Shown here: positions 42,070 through 55,037 of the stretch, piece after piece | How positions within the stretch are numbered: the stretch's first letter is position 1 | Layout: every line of letters starts with the position of its first letter | Assembly: GCF_028769735.1 (NCBI RefSeq) | Contig: NC_088178.1 | Coordinates: 11,806,857-11,870,856, forward strand | Length of the DNA: 64,000 nt | Origin: Zonotrichia leucophrys gambelii | Taxonomy: Eukaryota; Chordata; Aves; Passeriformes; Passerellidae | Reading direction: 5' to 3' | Made by a program: the position numbers and the translations under genes | Notes under the pieces: model-generated | What the model was told of the DNA's origin: nothing | Databases searched by the model: none | What the model saw: only the letters and a program-made list of their open reading frames with translations

Positions 42070-42490
42070 CCTAGCTCACTAAGCCCCAAGGAGCTGCCGA
42101 CATGTCCCAGGCAGAAGCTGCAGCAGGGCTCCCACAGGACCCTGACCCCAGGGGCAGCCAGCTGTGGGCTGGGCAGGTCCCTGTGCTCCAGGGAGTCCTG
42201 TCACACACCCTGGGTCACTGTGGGGATGGCACAGTGAGTGGAGCCTGGGGCTGATTCCATCTGGCTCCACAGCAGCCCCACAGCTGGGCACTGCAGAGCT
42301 CCAGAGAAAGTGTAAAACCTTGCCAGGCAGCAAGAAAATAGGTGTAAGAAAAAGCCCTGCAACCACCAAGGTCAGAGAAGGAGGGAAAGACCAGAAAGTC
42401 CTCCAGGCATCTGAAGGGCACAGAGCTCAGAGAGTAGCCCACACTGGAGCAGGTGGAGGTGCCCTGAAGGAAAGCACGCTCGTTGTACAA
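42070..42490. other. GC-rich block, retroelement-like remnant
   Basis: This GC-rich patch contains CACACTGGAGCAGGTGGAGG-type phrases that resemble avian LTR-retroelement debris as I remember it. Frames of 96-161 codons overlap on opposite strands and lack motifs. Boundaries are approximate. Confidence 0.35.
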
Positions 42491-43789
42491 GTAAATTATA
42501 ATGGAGTGATCACAGAAAACCCTACACAGGGAAATCATCCTGACACAAAGACGCTTTACTACTTAGTTCAACTATGCCTTGAACCCAAATTATATTTAGC
42601 CTTGTTTCTGTGGTATTTATTGATATTCTGCACACTGACCCTTTCCTAAACTTTAACCTTTCCTTGAAAGTACCAGTAGCTCTTTTTCAACCCAGTTATC
42701 TCCATCTCAGCCATGGGCAAAGGCAGTTTGCTTCACTTGATGTCATTCCCATTTATCTTTGCATTCCCATCAGCCCTCAGAAAGGCTCTTGGGGCAACCC
42801 CTGGCAAATTGCTCAATCCTTCCTCTTCCTTGTGCCAATATTTTAAAGGTTCCTTTTGATCTTAGCTGCAAGTCTAGGATGAATAAATCTCACCAGACCA
42901 GCAGAGGCTACAAAAACAAATCACAAATTTTATCATTGCTCCATTGTCCTCAAGGACCCTTGGCATTTTGTGGAGTCTATCTTCTCACAAGCACTCTTCC
43001 AGCTCCAGTTAGTTTATATTTCTAGCACTGTTCAGTATAACCCTGATTTCTGGCAGAAAGTCATATAAAAGTAAGTACACTTGTTAGAAAGAAATATATA
43101 TTTATGCACACACAACTTGCTTTCATTCTTTAGTTATAAATAACATCAGGTCTTCTCTGACTAAAGTAATGCAACTTTCAACATCTTTATAACAAGCCAA
43201 ATTACATCCCTGACCCAAATACCCTCTGTTTTTATAGCCAAATTGTATTTCTGTTGTGAATGCTTTGCTTAGGTGAAATTACCTTCAATTTAGCTTGCAC
43301 TATATTTACAAAGTCATGCAGTGGTATTTTTGCCTTATGCTTCTCCAGATATTGAAGCAAGGAGATTAGATGGATAAAGGCATATTTCAGCCTCTAGTGA
43401 TCTGATTTATACTTGGATACAATATTATTTTTAGCTATACAGGCTCATAAGTATTCTGAAAAATCAAATTAGAAACAGATACTAGGGTAAGGAGAAACTA
43501 GAAGAAACTTAGTGCACCAATATGAGAAATAAAATACCCTAAATCCAACAGAGCTACTGAAGGAGCATAGGCATTAAAGCTATTGGATATGTAGAACTCC
43601 TTACTGCTAACATTTTACAGTTTCAAAATGTAAAAAAAATTCTTTTGTCTTTGTCATCAATATTCTGCAACTGTCTTCTGCAATTTATATATGCTAAATG
43701 CTTGTGTTCCTAAATTTAAAAGATCTTAAGAACAATTTTTCTGCGATCTTGATTTCCAATAAATGTGGAGTTATATATAACAAAGCAGA
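42491..43789. other. AT-rich non-coding sequence, no gene seen
   Basis: Nothing beyond chance frames is visible. Confidence 0.5.
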
Positions 43790-44390
43790 AGAAGATATGA
43801 GGTCTGAAGATAGAGGTGGGAGCCCAGAAAAGGTGCAGAGGGGAGCTGGGGGGGCAGCAGGGCCCATCCCACAGCCCCTGACCCAGAGCAGACAGCCCTG
43901 GAGCTGGCAGCCACTTTCACCAAGATCTCCATCCATCAGCTGGGGTCAAGGTGATGGGGAAAGCCTGAGGCCAGGCTTGCTGGTCAATGGGTCAGACACA
44001 GCCTGGAGATTTCCAGACAGAGCCACAGGGACAGGACAGCTCCACCACCAAGGCAGGAACCCCGTGTGTGGGCCAAATGTCCATAGGACATTTGTGCCTA
44101 AGGTGGAGCAGCTGGAAGCACTGCTCAAACAGACACTGGCAGATCAGGGCTGAGCTTAAATCCTGCTCCTGGGGTGGGAGGCCCCATAAGGCTGTCAGGG
44201 CTCTTGTCAGTGACCCGGGGCACTCGACAGAAGCTTCCTTGGGATCAGTGGGATGCTGCCCTGCTGGAGCTCACTGCTGGCGGAAGTGTGTCACTCACCC
44301 CAGAGAACTACAGCTGGTGATGAACAAATGTCAAGGTGTCGTCAGGGCTCTATCCATCATGGTATCATTACAGGGAAAGCAGAAAATTAA
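43790..44390. other. GC-rich block, retroelement-like remnant
   Basis: A second GC-rich patch resembles the 42.1-kb block in composition and phrase style (GGTGGAGCAGCTGGAAGCAC). The 151- and 136-codon plus-strand frames overlap each other in different frames, which argues against coding. Boundaries are approximate. Confidence 0.35.
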
Positions 44391-47300
44391 TCTTTAGTGA
44401 ACAATGAGCAAATTAAGTTGCTATATCTCTCAGTCTGTCTAAATCCTTTTCCCATGACAATGAAGTAGCTCTATTAGTATTTAGGATTCCCACCCACTCC
44501 CTCACCTACCACTACCACCCCTCCTGGTGCTTGTGTAGAAAGAATTTTGCTCAAAGGATAGCACAGCTCTCAGTAAAAAGTGAAAATGTAAGGACTTGGC
44601 TCTTTCTAACAGGACAAGTTTCCATTAAGCTCATTCTACCCCACTGCTCTACATGTATTACAAATCCAACAGGTGGTTTTCCTATCTGCAAGACTTCTAG
44701 AATGCAGCTTAGACTGTGCTCATGTACAAATGGAAAAAAGACAAAAACTCACTAGTCATATCAACTCAAGGAGAATCAATCTCTCCCAGAATCAATGAGG
44801 TGTCTATAAAGGCAATTGTTTTACAGCAACCAGAGAACCAATAAAATTCAGAGAAAGTTCCTTCTGGCAGATGTGTCTAATAAACACATATGTTCCGATG
44901 GTGAGGTTGTTTATATGACCTTCTATCCGGCCAATTTCTCCATTACTGTTTTATTTTTTGGTTTTTGTGTTTGGCTGTCAGCAGGGTTCATTTTCAACTG
45001 GTTTAAATTTTAAAAAATTTTAAAATTCCAAAACAAAAAGACAAATGTGACACAGTCACTATTCAATCCATAGTGATTCCAGCAGAGTTTCTAGCAAAGC
45101 ATGCATTTGTAAGAGATCTGAGCTAACTCACTGGGCCCAGAGGAGAAAGGTCACCTTCTTATTGAAAGAGTTGCATATTTTCTGTACCCTGCTGTTGGAG
45201 CCATTTGGAAAGACTGCAGATGGTGAGCTACCACAGCAAAGAAAATAGGAAAAAGAGGAATAATTGCAAAACCTATTCCAAAACTCTTTCAGCACAAAAA
45301 GCCTATTCCTTAATCCCTTGCATAGTTTGGTTTAATTTCATCATAATATGGTCTGACCTCTCAAATACCTTTCTAAATTAATTTTCTTCCCATTTTCAAC
45401 ACTTTCATTTCTACAACGCACAAACTTAGAGGGGGCAGTCCAACCTATACAAGAATTAGCATCACCCAGCCTTTTTAATCTGTGAAATCTGGAACAATCT
45501 ATTCAGCATAACACTGTTTTGCAGTGGTTTGGAAATTATACAGTGTGCAGAAAGTTTCACAGCTCATCAGTTTTAGAACATTTTCTAAACAAGTGCTTGT
45601 AATTCAAGATCAATTTTCATCTAACTCATGCATTTTCTAATGAAATCAAATAGTGACATAAAAATTTAAAATATATTATTGATTCCCAGTTAGAAAACCA
45701 GTAGCAAATCTAAAAACTCTACCATATTTCCAACAGTTCCTTCTTTAGTGCATTTGGCTTAACACCAAAGGCAGATATTTATTTATCTTCAAACACTGTT
45801 GTCTTTGAAAGTGATGTGCCACAAATGGAAGAACTACAATTTTAGTTGGATGTGTAAATCAGTTTGTTTTCTGCAGATTTATAGCATTTGCAGAATTTAT
45901 TTGGAAGTTACACATAGCCCTTTTTAATAGACTGTATTTATTAGCAGCACACTTCTGACTGAAACTGGCATTTATTCCTGTTTCAATTTCACACTTCTTT
46001 TTTGCCAGTGGTATTTTAGTCCATCCATACTCATATCTTGAGTTAGCACGATACAACTAAATTGTCTGCATTCAAATTTCAGTGCAATGTTGTCCTAGTT
46101 TTAACACAGCTGGAGGACAGATATAACAAATGACTCAGGGATATTCTGAGTAGTGGTAAACAGAAGATAACTGCTAGTGCATGAACAAAGCCATTGCTCC
46201 CCAATAACTTAAAAATTTAAATTGGATAATTACTATATGAGTCTTTTGTCAATGTCATGAGACATGGTGTTAAAACAATAGCAGGCATTTCTCAAAAACC
46301 ATGCTAAGACTATATTTTTCTTGTCAGTTTATGTTCCAAACAACTATATGCTTGAGTTCTCAGTTGTGGAGTTTGTGCTTGTTTCCATGAGTAAAGGAGC
46401 CACAAAGCCCATACCTCTGTCTTTTGGAGCATTCCCTGCAAAGCATTCCCTGCAAAGTACTTCTCCCCTTTAGCCCTGTGTGAAGTGATGTTGAGACTCT
46501 GTTATAAATGGGTTCATGAACAATGCAGACCTGTGATATACCTTAAGCAGCCACATCTTTTGAAGGGATTAAAATCCCCCTGCAGCAGCAGTCACACAAT
46601 ATTCAGCTGTGAAATGCTGAGTAACATCGAGAGAAAGCCTATGAGATGTTGAAAAATGAAGTAGTGGTCCTTGTGAGACAGTGGGATTTGAGTTGCTATG
46701 AGTGTTGCCCAGCCCTAAATTAGGAGCTGAAACAACTTTCAAAAAGGAGTTATGACCATATTCTCCTTCTATTCCCCAAGGCAAGGCTCTGTTGGAACAT
46801 TTAACTTCTGTATTGGAACAGAGGAGCAAAGATTGTCAAAGCTCTGTGTCTGACCTTCTAGTGTGTCAAGTTGAAGAATAAATGCAAGAAAATGGGAAAA
46901 TGCTAAAAAACAACTGTTAAATGATGAAAGTTTAAAAAAATCTTATTGACCTGGATAAAAATGGCAGTCTTGGCCCATTAGGCTGGTGCCTTCAGACTAA
47001 CCTAGCAGAGCTGGGGAAGCAAAGATACAAGAGATGTTCTAATAGGCATGGCCCTACAAGAGTTATGATCTATTAAACCCAGCACGTGATTTACCTGGTT
47101 TCAAGTTACTATACAAACCCCAAGTGTGAAGGATTTCCCTGAGATATTACCTCGGGCTCACAAAATTTTCAAGAGGCTGGAGGATCTGTTGCCATGGATT
47201 GTTACTTCAGCCCTCTAGAATTAACTAGATGTGTGTAACTCTTCCTTTCAAACTGGCATTACCTCTGCTATCTGGCTGTTTGCTGCTGCCAGAGCCCTAG

Positions 47301-49104
47301 AAAGCAGGAGATGGCAACATGGAAGAGAAGAGCAGCATTGGTACCTTTGTTTTCATCACTTTTTTCTCTTGGTTGCTATGTTCGTGTGTAAGCACAACAG
47401 ATAAGATTTTGACATGCAATCTCATGGAAAGAGAACCTTAAAATTCAATTGTAGTTAAAGTCTAGCTTGCATTCAGAACCCCTGAAATTTACATCAGTCT
47501 TAATCAATACTTGGAAAAGCACCCGAGGAAGAAACTGTGACATGAGTCCATTTTCATCAAAACTTAGAGATGAGAAGAAAGTCTTTGCTACAAAACACCA
47601 CAGAGTAAAAGAGCATCTAAAATTTTATACAAGTCTTTTCTTCTTTATGTAGCTAGTTGTAACCCAAAATTACCCTGGGTCCTAGGAATGACCAAGATTG
47701 GCAGTGTGATGCAGTCAGAAAGAGACCATCCATCAATGAAAAGAGGAAGCAGAGGTTTGCACAACTACTGAAACTTTCACTTTGTGGTAAATACTTCCTA
47801 AGTCTAAAGAATCAGTGCTCTGTTTATCTTCATCACCGCACACACTACAGGCCTTTACATTGGACAGAAGGTGCTCACTCCTTCTTCTGTTGCTGCAATT
47901 CTGTTCCAAAAGGCTCAAGCAAGCAGGAATACAGGGAGCTCATCTCAGGCTTACAGTGCAGCCAAGGCTTGCTTTACTCTGTGTCACATCACAGCAGGCT
48001 TTGAGGGACCACGCCACCACTGACAGGCTGAAGGAGTGGGATGCAGACTTCTCCATGCCCTTCCTCCTCTCTGATCATGAGCTGAGCAGAAAACTCCAAA
48101 GGTATTCCCAGAACATGGCAGTGACTTCGACAAACTGGCTCAAATCCTAGGAGGCCAGTGCAGATCTGATTGGGTCATTATTAATTTATTAAGTTATAGA
48201 GAATATGTCAAAAGCATGGGTGGGTGCTGAAGCAGGGCTCTGTGTCCTGCTGTTACTGTTGACACTCCCCCTGGCAGTGAAACTGTGACAGGAATTAGCA
48301 GCATTTGCCCTGTCCCGCCTGGCCTGCCGAGTATTTGTGCCACGCACTAGGCATTAGCAGGAAATATTTTTTAAAGGAGAGTTAAGTTACTTACATATTA
48401 AACAACAACTCACATTTTCTCTAGCTGCTAGCAATTTTGAATAGGAAAAATAGCTGACCCTGTTACTCCTTGCATAATTAAAGAATCATGCTGTTCTTCC
48501 TGTGGTTTTTCTTGCTTATGATCTTCCATGGCAATACATTAAGTGGTACAGTATTAACAGGGAACTAAAACACCAAATTTAATCAACACTACTTCTCACA
48601 CATTAACACTCGTGCTCAGCAAACTGTACATTAAATGGTGGCTTTACTGAATAATCTGACCTTTCCCTCTCAAGTCTGCACCTCCTAAGGGCATCTTTCC
48701 TTCTTTTGCTATAAAATATTGGCTAGGTCAAACCCTGCCATATCACCTGCAAATCTCCTCAAATGGCTCACAGAACTGGCCCATCTACTTGTAAAACCAT
48801 GACTGCAAATGTGTTTGGGTTATCTATATATTTGGTATTCATGAAGTTTACAGTTCTAGCTTGCAGCCAAGAAAATTGCTTTGTTTTTTGTAAGTCTCAG
48901 AGCAGAAAGCAAATAAAAAATATAGTATGTTTACTACCACACACAGTTTGTTAAACTCCCGCTACAGTTCCCCTGACAATTCCTTTTCCATCAATCTTCC
49001 TGCTCTTGGATATCTCCCTGACATTTCCTGCCATGGCAGCAAAGGACATCTTCTGGTTGACATAATTTAAAATTCCACTGAAGAACATTTGTTTCTTCTC
49101 TTAC
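44391..49104. other. AT-rich non-coding sequence, no firm gene
   Basis: No protein-like frame was recognised. A minus-strand donor-like site (TTTAATAT|GTAAGTAACT) at about 48390 lacks a convincing exon. A 14-bp tandem duplication lies at 46429-46456. Confidence 0.5.
46429..46456. repeat. Perfect 14-bp tandem duplication
   Basis: GCATTCCCTGCAAA occurs twice in direct succession. Confidence 0.9.
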
Positions 49105-49135
49105 ACTTAAGAGCAACTGGACTTTGTTCTTGAGT
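49105..49135 (-). other. Candidate 31-bp exon
   Basis: On the minus strand a strong acceptor (AATGTTGTTTGTTTCAG) precedes 49135 and a strong donor (TTAAGT|GTAAGAGAAG) follows 49105. Entered in phase 2 it reads LKNKVQLLLS. It may be a microexon or a pseudo-exon. Confidence 0.2.
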
Positions 49136-49181
49136 CTGAAACAAACAACATTAGTAAATCATCTTCATATTCAACACACAA

Positions 49182-49426
49182 TTATTTTGTGGCACAATGG
49201 GTAGGTGTGTCTAACTGGAATTCCTCCCCATCCCATTCTGCAGCAATTAGAGAATATATATAAGGTCTGTAACATTGCTGGTTTGCTCCTGGAATTTGAG
49301 CATAACTGAAGTCTTTGGAAACAATACCAGCCCTGCCAAGGGATCTGACCAGTCTACAAGAGTGTAAACAACCACTGGCATCCTCAGCATGTATAAATGC
49401 TCTTTGTCTCCTTCTCTGAAAATTGT
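49182..49426 (-). other. Open segment after a strong acceptor
   Basis: A strong minus-strand acceptor (TTTTTGTCTCTGCCTCTCAG) precedes 49426. One frame stays open to the stop at 49182, and a second is open for about 58 codons; both look fairly protein-like, so frame choice is undecided. No good donor follows (GGCTG|GTATTG is the best). It could be an exon with unusual splicing, or chance. Confidence 0.2.
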
Positions 49427-51492
49427 CTGAGAGGCAGAGACAAAAAGCAAACTGCAATCTCACTGCCTGGTGCTGCACTCACTGCAGTTGAGATCTGTGT
49501 CACAGCCTGTCCTCATCTGCCCTCTGCATTCCAGCCCATGGGGACACCTCTCTCCAGGAAAATAGCAAAATCTCCCTGGAGGTTTTGAAATTTTTCCTTC
49601 TTACACTACATTACTTGTCTCTCATCTCATTTCCAGGTAGATAGTTTTGGTTGGACAGTGGTTTTTCAAACTGTCTACCACAGAAGCCTGTAACACTCTT
49701 TTTCTTCCTAAAAAACCCTGCACAGACTGTTTAATCTAGGGGAAGATTCATTTACTTTGATTAAGAATATTGAAATCCCCCGTTTTTTTGTCTCATTTGT
49801 TTTCTGCCTTCATACCATATTTTAAATACCTGACCTGAATTTCAGTAGGATGCTGGTGTGACTCTGGGACTCCCTGAGGAACAAGGAGGTATTTCAGCCT
49901 GGCCTGTCACAGCTTCTGGAATACTAATATATTTTGCTGCATGTATTCCAGTCCATTTGATAATTATATCCACATTATGAGGTGAAAAATGCAGGACATA
50001 ATGGAGAGTACAGCTGGCACATCTGCACTTAAGAAAATATCATTTATGCTAGAGCCAAACTCACTCCCTGCTGGAATTTTAGCAGCTTTTCCTTCATGAA
50101 GAGATTTTTAATAGCATTTTTCTATTGGTTCATTTTGTCTCACAGGCACGCGTGAGTAAAGAAATCACGTTTTAATAAATGAGAGTGCTGGTTTAAAAGA
50201 CAGTAGGGGAAAGCTGTTGTCTTGATTTAGTTTACAATTTGGAAAGTCTTCAACAAGTACAGTACAGCAAATGCAGAAGCAAAATAGATTAAAGAGGGGG
50301 CCTTTTCTCCACAGAGCACAATGACATTTACAGATGTATGCTCACAGCACACAGTAACAACAACTGGGTAAGGGTCTGTTAGGCACCATCTCTGGTACAA
50401 TTTGCTCTCTCCAAACTCTGTATTTTAAAATACAGAATACAGGTGATACAGAAGAAAGGACAAGTCTCAGTATTTCGGTCGAGTCAGGCAGCAAAGGAAG
50501 CTGCTCTGAAGCTGTAAGAGCAGATGGGTGAGAAGTGTGTTTGTGCAAGATGCAGAGTGAGAAGTGCAGGTGGATGTAGCCGAGTTCACTGCTCTCATTG
50601 CCACTGCAGAAAGCAAGCTGTGAGCTGCCTGTGGTCTCTCCTCTAAACAGATTCAAGGAATCTGCATCAGAAAGAGTCCACAAGGGTCTGCTACTCTGGC
50701 AGCTCCACCAAGCAGCCTCAGAGGACATGGCTGGAGGGCAGCAAGCCCATGCTATCAGCACTGCCCCTGCCAGGTGCAAAGGACAGCCAGGAATTCCCCA
50801 CAAGCCGGCACAGCTTTGGCATTCTGAGCAGAAACAGCCAGAGAAGCTTCTGAGAAGGTACAAGCTGTGTTTTGAAAGTTAAGGAAGAAAGAAATAGTGA
50901 GGATCAAGGGTAGGAGAAGGCATTGGAAGGACAACACAATCTGGAACTAGACCACTAAATAAATAATTAATTGCTAGAAGAAGGGAGACTGCAAAAACCT
51001 GCCCAGTGAAGATTTGGGAAGAGCAGAGGAATGGGCTGTAAAAAGCATTCCCAGAAATGTGGAAGCAAAAGCATGGGAAGACCTGAGAAAAACTTGAAAA
51101 TTTGTTCCTAGTCTGAAGTAATTTCTTTTAATGTGATATGTGGCACAACTGAATGCTGGCAGGACAGAGACAATCAAACAGCTTTTTTAAATAATATCTC
51201 CCTTCTGTACTAAAGCTTCCTTGCAGTGGGAAGCATTTGGCCAAGACAAACCAACATGCCAAGTCCCTTCTCAGCAGAGCAGCTGAGCTCTCAGAGCCCT
51301 GTGCTCTGCAGGCTGCTGTGTGCACCCCAGCTCCCAGCCCAGGGGCTCAGGCATCTCCCTGCTGCCCTGCTTTGGCTGCTGCAGCACAGCACGACCCAGC
51401 TCTGAGGGATGTGAGCCTTTAGAGGTGCCTGTACACCTTCAGATCCAGAAGGCTTGCCATCTTCCCACTGATCTGCTGCACAGGCTACTCAC

Positions 51493-51520
51493 CGTGCTTC
51501 ATGGATCCGATCTGGGGGAG
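51493..51520 (-). other. Candidate 28-bp exon
   Basis: On the minus strand, acceptor GACAACAGCTTTTTCAG precedes 51520 and donor AAGCACG|GTGAGTAGCC follows 51493. Two frames are open (LPQIGSMKH or PPDRIHEA). Its phases would join the 159-bp candidate at 54879 to the 31-bp one at 49105 without a stop, but with such short pieces that carries little weight. Confidence 0.2.
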
Positions 51521-51896
51521 CTGAAAAAGCTGTTGTCATAGAAACAGCAGGACTTCGTACTACTCTGCAGGCTGATATATGAAAATATTGTTGTTTGGCC
51601 TTTTTCCAGGTAACAGATTGAGAATTGCTAAAAAGCTTTTTAAAAGTTCCTGAAATTTTGCCAAATAATCAGACCTACAGTTCTCACAAACATATTCAAA
51701 TATTTACTAATTGTGAAAAAACCCGAAAAATCCTGGGTATGGTAAACACTGATGAAAAAAATATGTTCTTGACATCAGAAAACAAACAAGCATTGGTCAT
51801 CTTGTAAGCCTGCAGGTACATGTCCAAAAATCTGAAACCAGTTATGAAGAAGCAATTAAAACTGCAGCCCTTATCTTCATTGCCCCCCACTTGCAG

Positions 51897-52016
51897 AGGC
51901 TGATATTTTGAACACCTGTAGTTAAGTAATTTAGGTCAATCCTGCAAAATTGCAGCTATCCCAAGGGCCGAGCAGCTGCCAGAGAGCACCACTCACTGAC
52001 CCCACTGACAGGGCAG
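51897..52016 (+). other. Splice-bounded non-coding exon candidate
   Basis: An excellent acceptor (CTTCATTGCCCCCCACTTGCAG) ends at 51896 and a consensus donor (GGGCAG|GTAAGGGG) follows 52016. All frames of the 120-bp segment contain stops, so it would be a non-coding exon on the plus strand, opposite to most other candidates. Confidence 0.25.
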
Positions 52017-52197
52017 GTAAGGGGTTTGGGACTCTTCCTTTATTTTCTGCTCTTTGCTGCTGGAGAGAGTAGCAGTGCTAAAATCACTGAAGTAAATGCT
52101 GGGAGTGACCAAACCTCCTGGCCCTGCAGGCAAACAACTGCATTCCCCTGGTGGCTCCAGAGCAGACAGGTCTACAGCCAAATTACAGCCACAGGAG

Positions 52198-52400
52198 CAG
52201 TTAGGCTGGAAAAGACCTCTAAGGCCATCAAATCCAACCCTTGGCCAGTGACCACCTCGTCAGCTAAACCATAGCCCAAGTGCTACATCCAGTGGTTTCT
52301 TGAATTCCTCCGTGGACAGTGACTTCCCCACCTCCCTGGGCTCCCTGTTCCAATAATTAAATCATCCTTCCCAAAAGTTCTTCCTAATTCACTGGCCAGA
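52198..52400 (-). mobile_element. CR1 LINE 3' fragment
   Basis: The plus strand reads AGGCTGGAAAAGACCTCTAA, then phrases such as AAATCCAACCC, ACATCCAGTGGTTTCTTGAA, CACCTCCCTGGGC and TTCTTCCTAATT. These follow the reverse complement of the CR1 3' region (which contains GAGGTCTTTTCCAACC) in the right order. The element is therefore on the minus strand, 5'-truncated and old. It supports a bird or other sauropsid source. Confidence 0.85.
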
Positions 52401-54878
52401 GAAATACAAAGCATGTATCTTAGATATCATTTACTTTAGACAAACAAAGTCCTTTAACCAGAATATCTTGCTTTGTTGTTGTTTTCTTGCATTTTTTCTT
52501 AAAACATCTTTATCCTCCACTTGCAGAACAGTATTTCTTGGTTATGACTGAAAGGAAAGATAAATATCAGGGTGCTGCTAGTTCATAGAAAAGGTGGAAT
52601 TTTTAGCTATTTGGCTTGGCAAATGAGTGCATATGACTAGGATACGTAATGCAAATATTTACCTGTATGCTGGGCACAGGTGGGAGAGAGAAAAAGCAGT
52701 TTACATTATAAAGGTCTAATCCATCTGCATAGAAACCTCCCATTCTTATCTCAACAGTCCAATGTTCTCTCCATCTGTTCCAAATAGTTCAAAACCCTGT
52801 CCCATTTAGCACAGAAATCACCACCCCCTTGCTGTAAGCCATAAAAAATGATCCAAATGGCCTTACATGTCCTGTGTGGAGGAAAAAAATAGCCCTGTAA
52901 CTTGCAAACAGTCTGTCTCTGTCATGCAGGCATGACATCACCTGACATCTCCGAGCTAACATCCAGCTGGTCTATTGCCCCATAAAAATATTCTCCATTT
53001 TTCTCACTGAAGTAATCTGCTGCTATTACAGAATACATCTTACTCTTCTCCCATTGCCACAGAAACAGCCAGAATGCCTTAGGAATTACAAATATGCAAT
53101 TACTACACTTTCATCTCTCTCAGACTGTGAAAATGGATGGATGTGACACTAAATCGAGCCATGAAAAAAATAAAGGGAAATGGCTGGAGAAGCAATTTGT
53201 GTGGGAGTGCTTGCCTTACATTTAATTTCTAATTTTTTGTTGGACAACAGCCTAGGGCTGCAGCCAGCCAAACAGCCGCCTCCTATGCCAGATCCACCAT
53301 CCATCCTCTATTCCAGTTTCCTTTTACAGGTTTAGTCCCTTTATATTCAACTCAGTTGCCAGCTACAGGAGCAATCTAATGTGATGCAGAAGGGCATAAG
53401 CCTTTGGAAACAGACAAGCACGTGAAAGACAAAAGTGTCAGTAAAGGGCTACTAATTTACACTGTAAACACAAACAGAGCAGCAAGGTAAATGAAAAAAA
53501 AAAAAAAAAAGCTGCCATTTTCTAGATTCTCCTTACTTCACTGGCTATTCAGACTGTTGCCACTTGTTAGAGCTCAACAAAAGAGAGGACTGAGAAGCCT
53601 GTGGTGATGCTATTTCTGACCTAACCATGGATGAGAGAGGCTTTCAGCCTGGACTCCTCTTCAACAGCAACCTGTGTGACCATCAGCTGAGGAATATCCA
53701 GCCCAAGTGCTTTTCCTTTCCCTCCACACGCTGAATAAGTACTTGTTAAAGGCAAAGTGAGTGTGACCAGATATGTGAGTTTTTTCCAAGAGAGGAGAGG
53801 TCATGACTCTGAAAGCCCACGAGTCTGGGTCATATACTTGATCATCCAAATAATCCCCTTGTTGCCAAAGCCTGGGATTACACAGGCAGGAGGGTGCTGG
53901 CTGTTCTGGGGCATCTGTATCTACTCACACAGACTGCAGCCCTTCACTGGGGGGCACCACAGCACACGTGTCTGTCTCTGGGATTTGGAGACATTCTGGT
54001 GCTATAAATAGTAACACGAGCATGCAAACAAACACAGCAAAGTCCACTTGGTTTTGGGATTATCCCTCATTTAGCAATATTTATAACAACAGCTATTAAC
54101 TGACATGATACCCTTTTGCTTGCAGAAAGTCACAGAAGTATTTTGCTGTGATGAAATATAAGTACCTGGAGTGCCTGGACATCACCTGGAGACATGGAAT
54201 GCAATGAAAATACAATCATATTGCATATAAGCATTTACAGAGCTTGCAAGTCAAGTATCTGCTTCTTGTGATACACTTAACTTAGTTAGCTAAAACCAAT
54301 CAGAAAATTCAAGCCTATTTCAAATACAGAAAATAATCACCTGGGCAATCTGATTCTGACTTAGGTCCCAGAAACTACAGGACATGTTCCCTGCAGGACA
54401 TATGAAGCAAACTAGAATGACATAGTAAAAATTATAGTGCTCTCATTGTATGCATTTGTGCCTCACATGAATATGAGAAAATAGCAAATTTGTACATATG
54501 AACACTACTTTGGAATATTTTCTCAAAGCTAAAAGCAAACTCTTTGCATTTGCATGACAAGAAAATGAAGGTTGTCTGGATACAAGACATGGAGTCAGAG
54601 TGAGACATAAGCACCAGGTATCACTGGCTGAAGTGAACCTCTGAAATTTCTCTGCATGACAATTGCAGGCTTGTGAAATTCCTGCAGCTACAAATTTTCC
54701 TTCTGTCATGTCCTTTCCCTGGCTGGGGAATCAGTTTTCTGCAGGAAACAAATTAATTTCACATCAAGAGTGACATCCTTCCCCTCTCCCAGAAGGCACA
54801 GGTTCTGTGTGGGAAGACACCAGGCTCACTCTGGGGGGATGTTGAGGAGGCAGGTCGGGTAAGCTGCTTGTAACTCAC
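52401..54878. other. AT-rich intron-like sequence
   Basis: This includes a poly(A) run at 53494-53510 and a strong minus-strand acceptor near 52.67 kb with a donor only 7 bases later, which I do not call. No gene is seen. Confidence 0.5.
53494..53510 (+). repeat. A17 homopolymer
   Basis: Seventeen consecutive A residues; no element is recognised upstream. Confidence 0.85.
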
Positions 54879-55037
54879 CAAACTGAAATCCACAGATCCA
54901 GAGATTGCTCAGACTGTGCTTCAGGAAAGAAGCAATGGGTGTCCAAGGGAGAAGCATATGCTGGGTCATGGGATGAGTGCTGCAGTACCAGCTGGGAGAA
55001 ATCTGGCAGGAAATTTGAGGATAATCAGAATCTGCAG
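54879..55037 (-). CDS. Candidate 159-bp internal exon, unidentified
   Basis: On the minus strand a strong acceptor (CTCTTTATTTTTCCTTAG) precedes 55037 and a consensus donor (CAGTTTG|GTGAGTTAC) follows 54879. One frame is open across the whole segment and is symmetric (phase 1 to phase 1); the other two have stops. The peptide includes DYPQISCQISPSWYCSTHP and LLPWTPIASFLKHSLSNLW. No domain is recognised, and the serine/cysteine/tryptophan-rich mix is not typical of a conserved fold. It lies about 9 kb downstream of the CpG island on the strand that island's donor-like site implies. It may be a coding exon, a non-coding RNA exon or a pseudo-exon. Confidence 0.32.

Noticed and set aside
42164..42649. 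161-codon plus-strand frame
   Set aside because: It runs through a GC-rich repeat-like block into AT-rich DNA, with overlapping frames on the other strand; no homology recognised.
43698..44397. 151- and 136-codon plus-strand frames
   Set aside because: They overlap each other in different frames across a repeat-like GC-rich block, so at most one could be coding, and neither has motifs.
50342..50863. 173-codon minus-strand frame
   Set aside because: No motif, no splice sites, overlapped by a plus-strand frame of similar quality; composition is that of random GC-moderate DNA.
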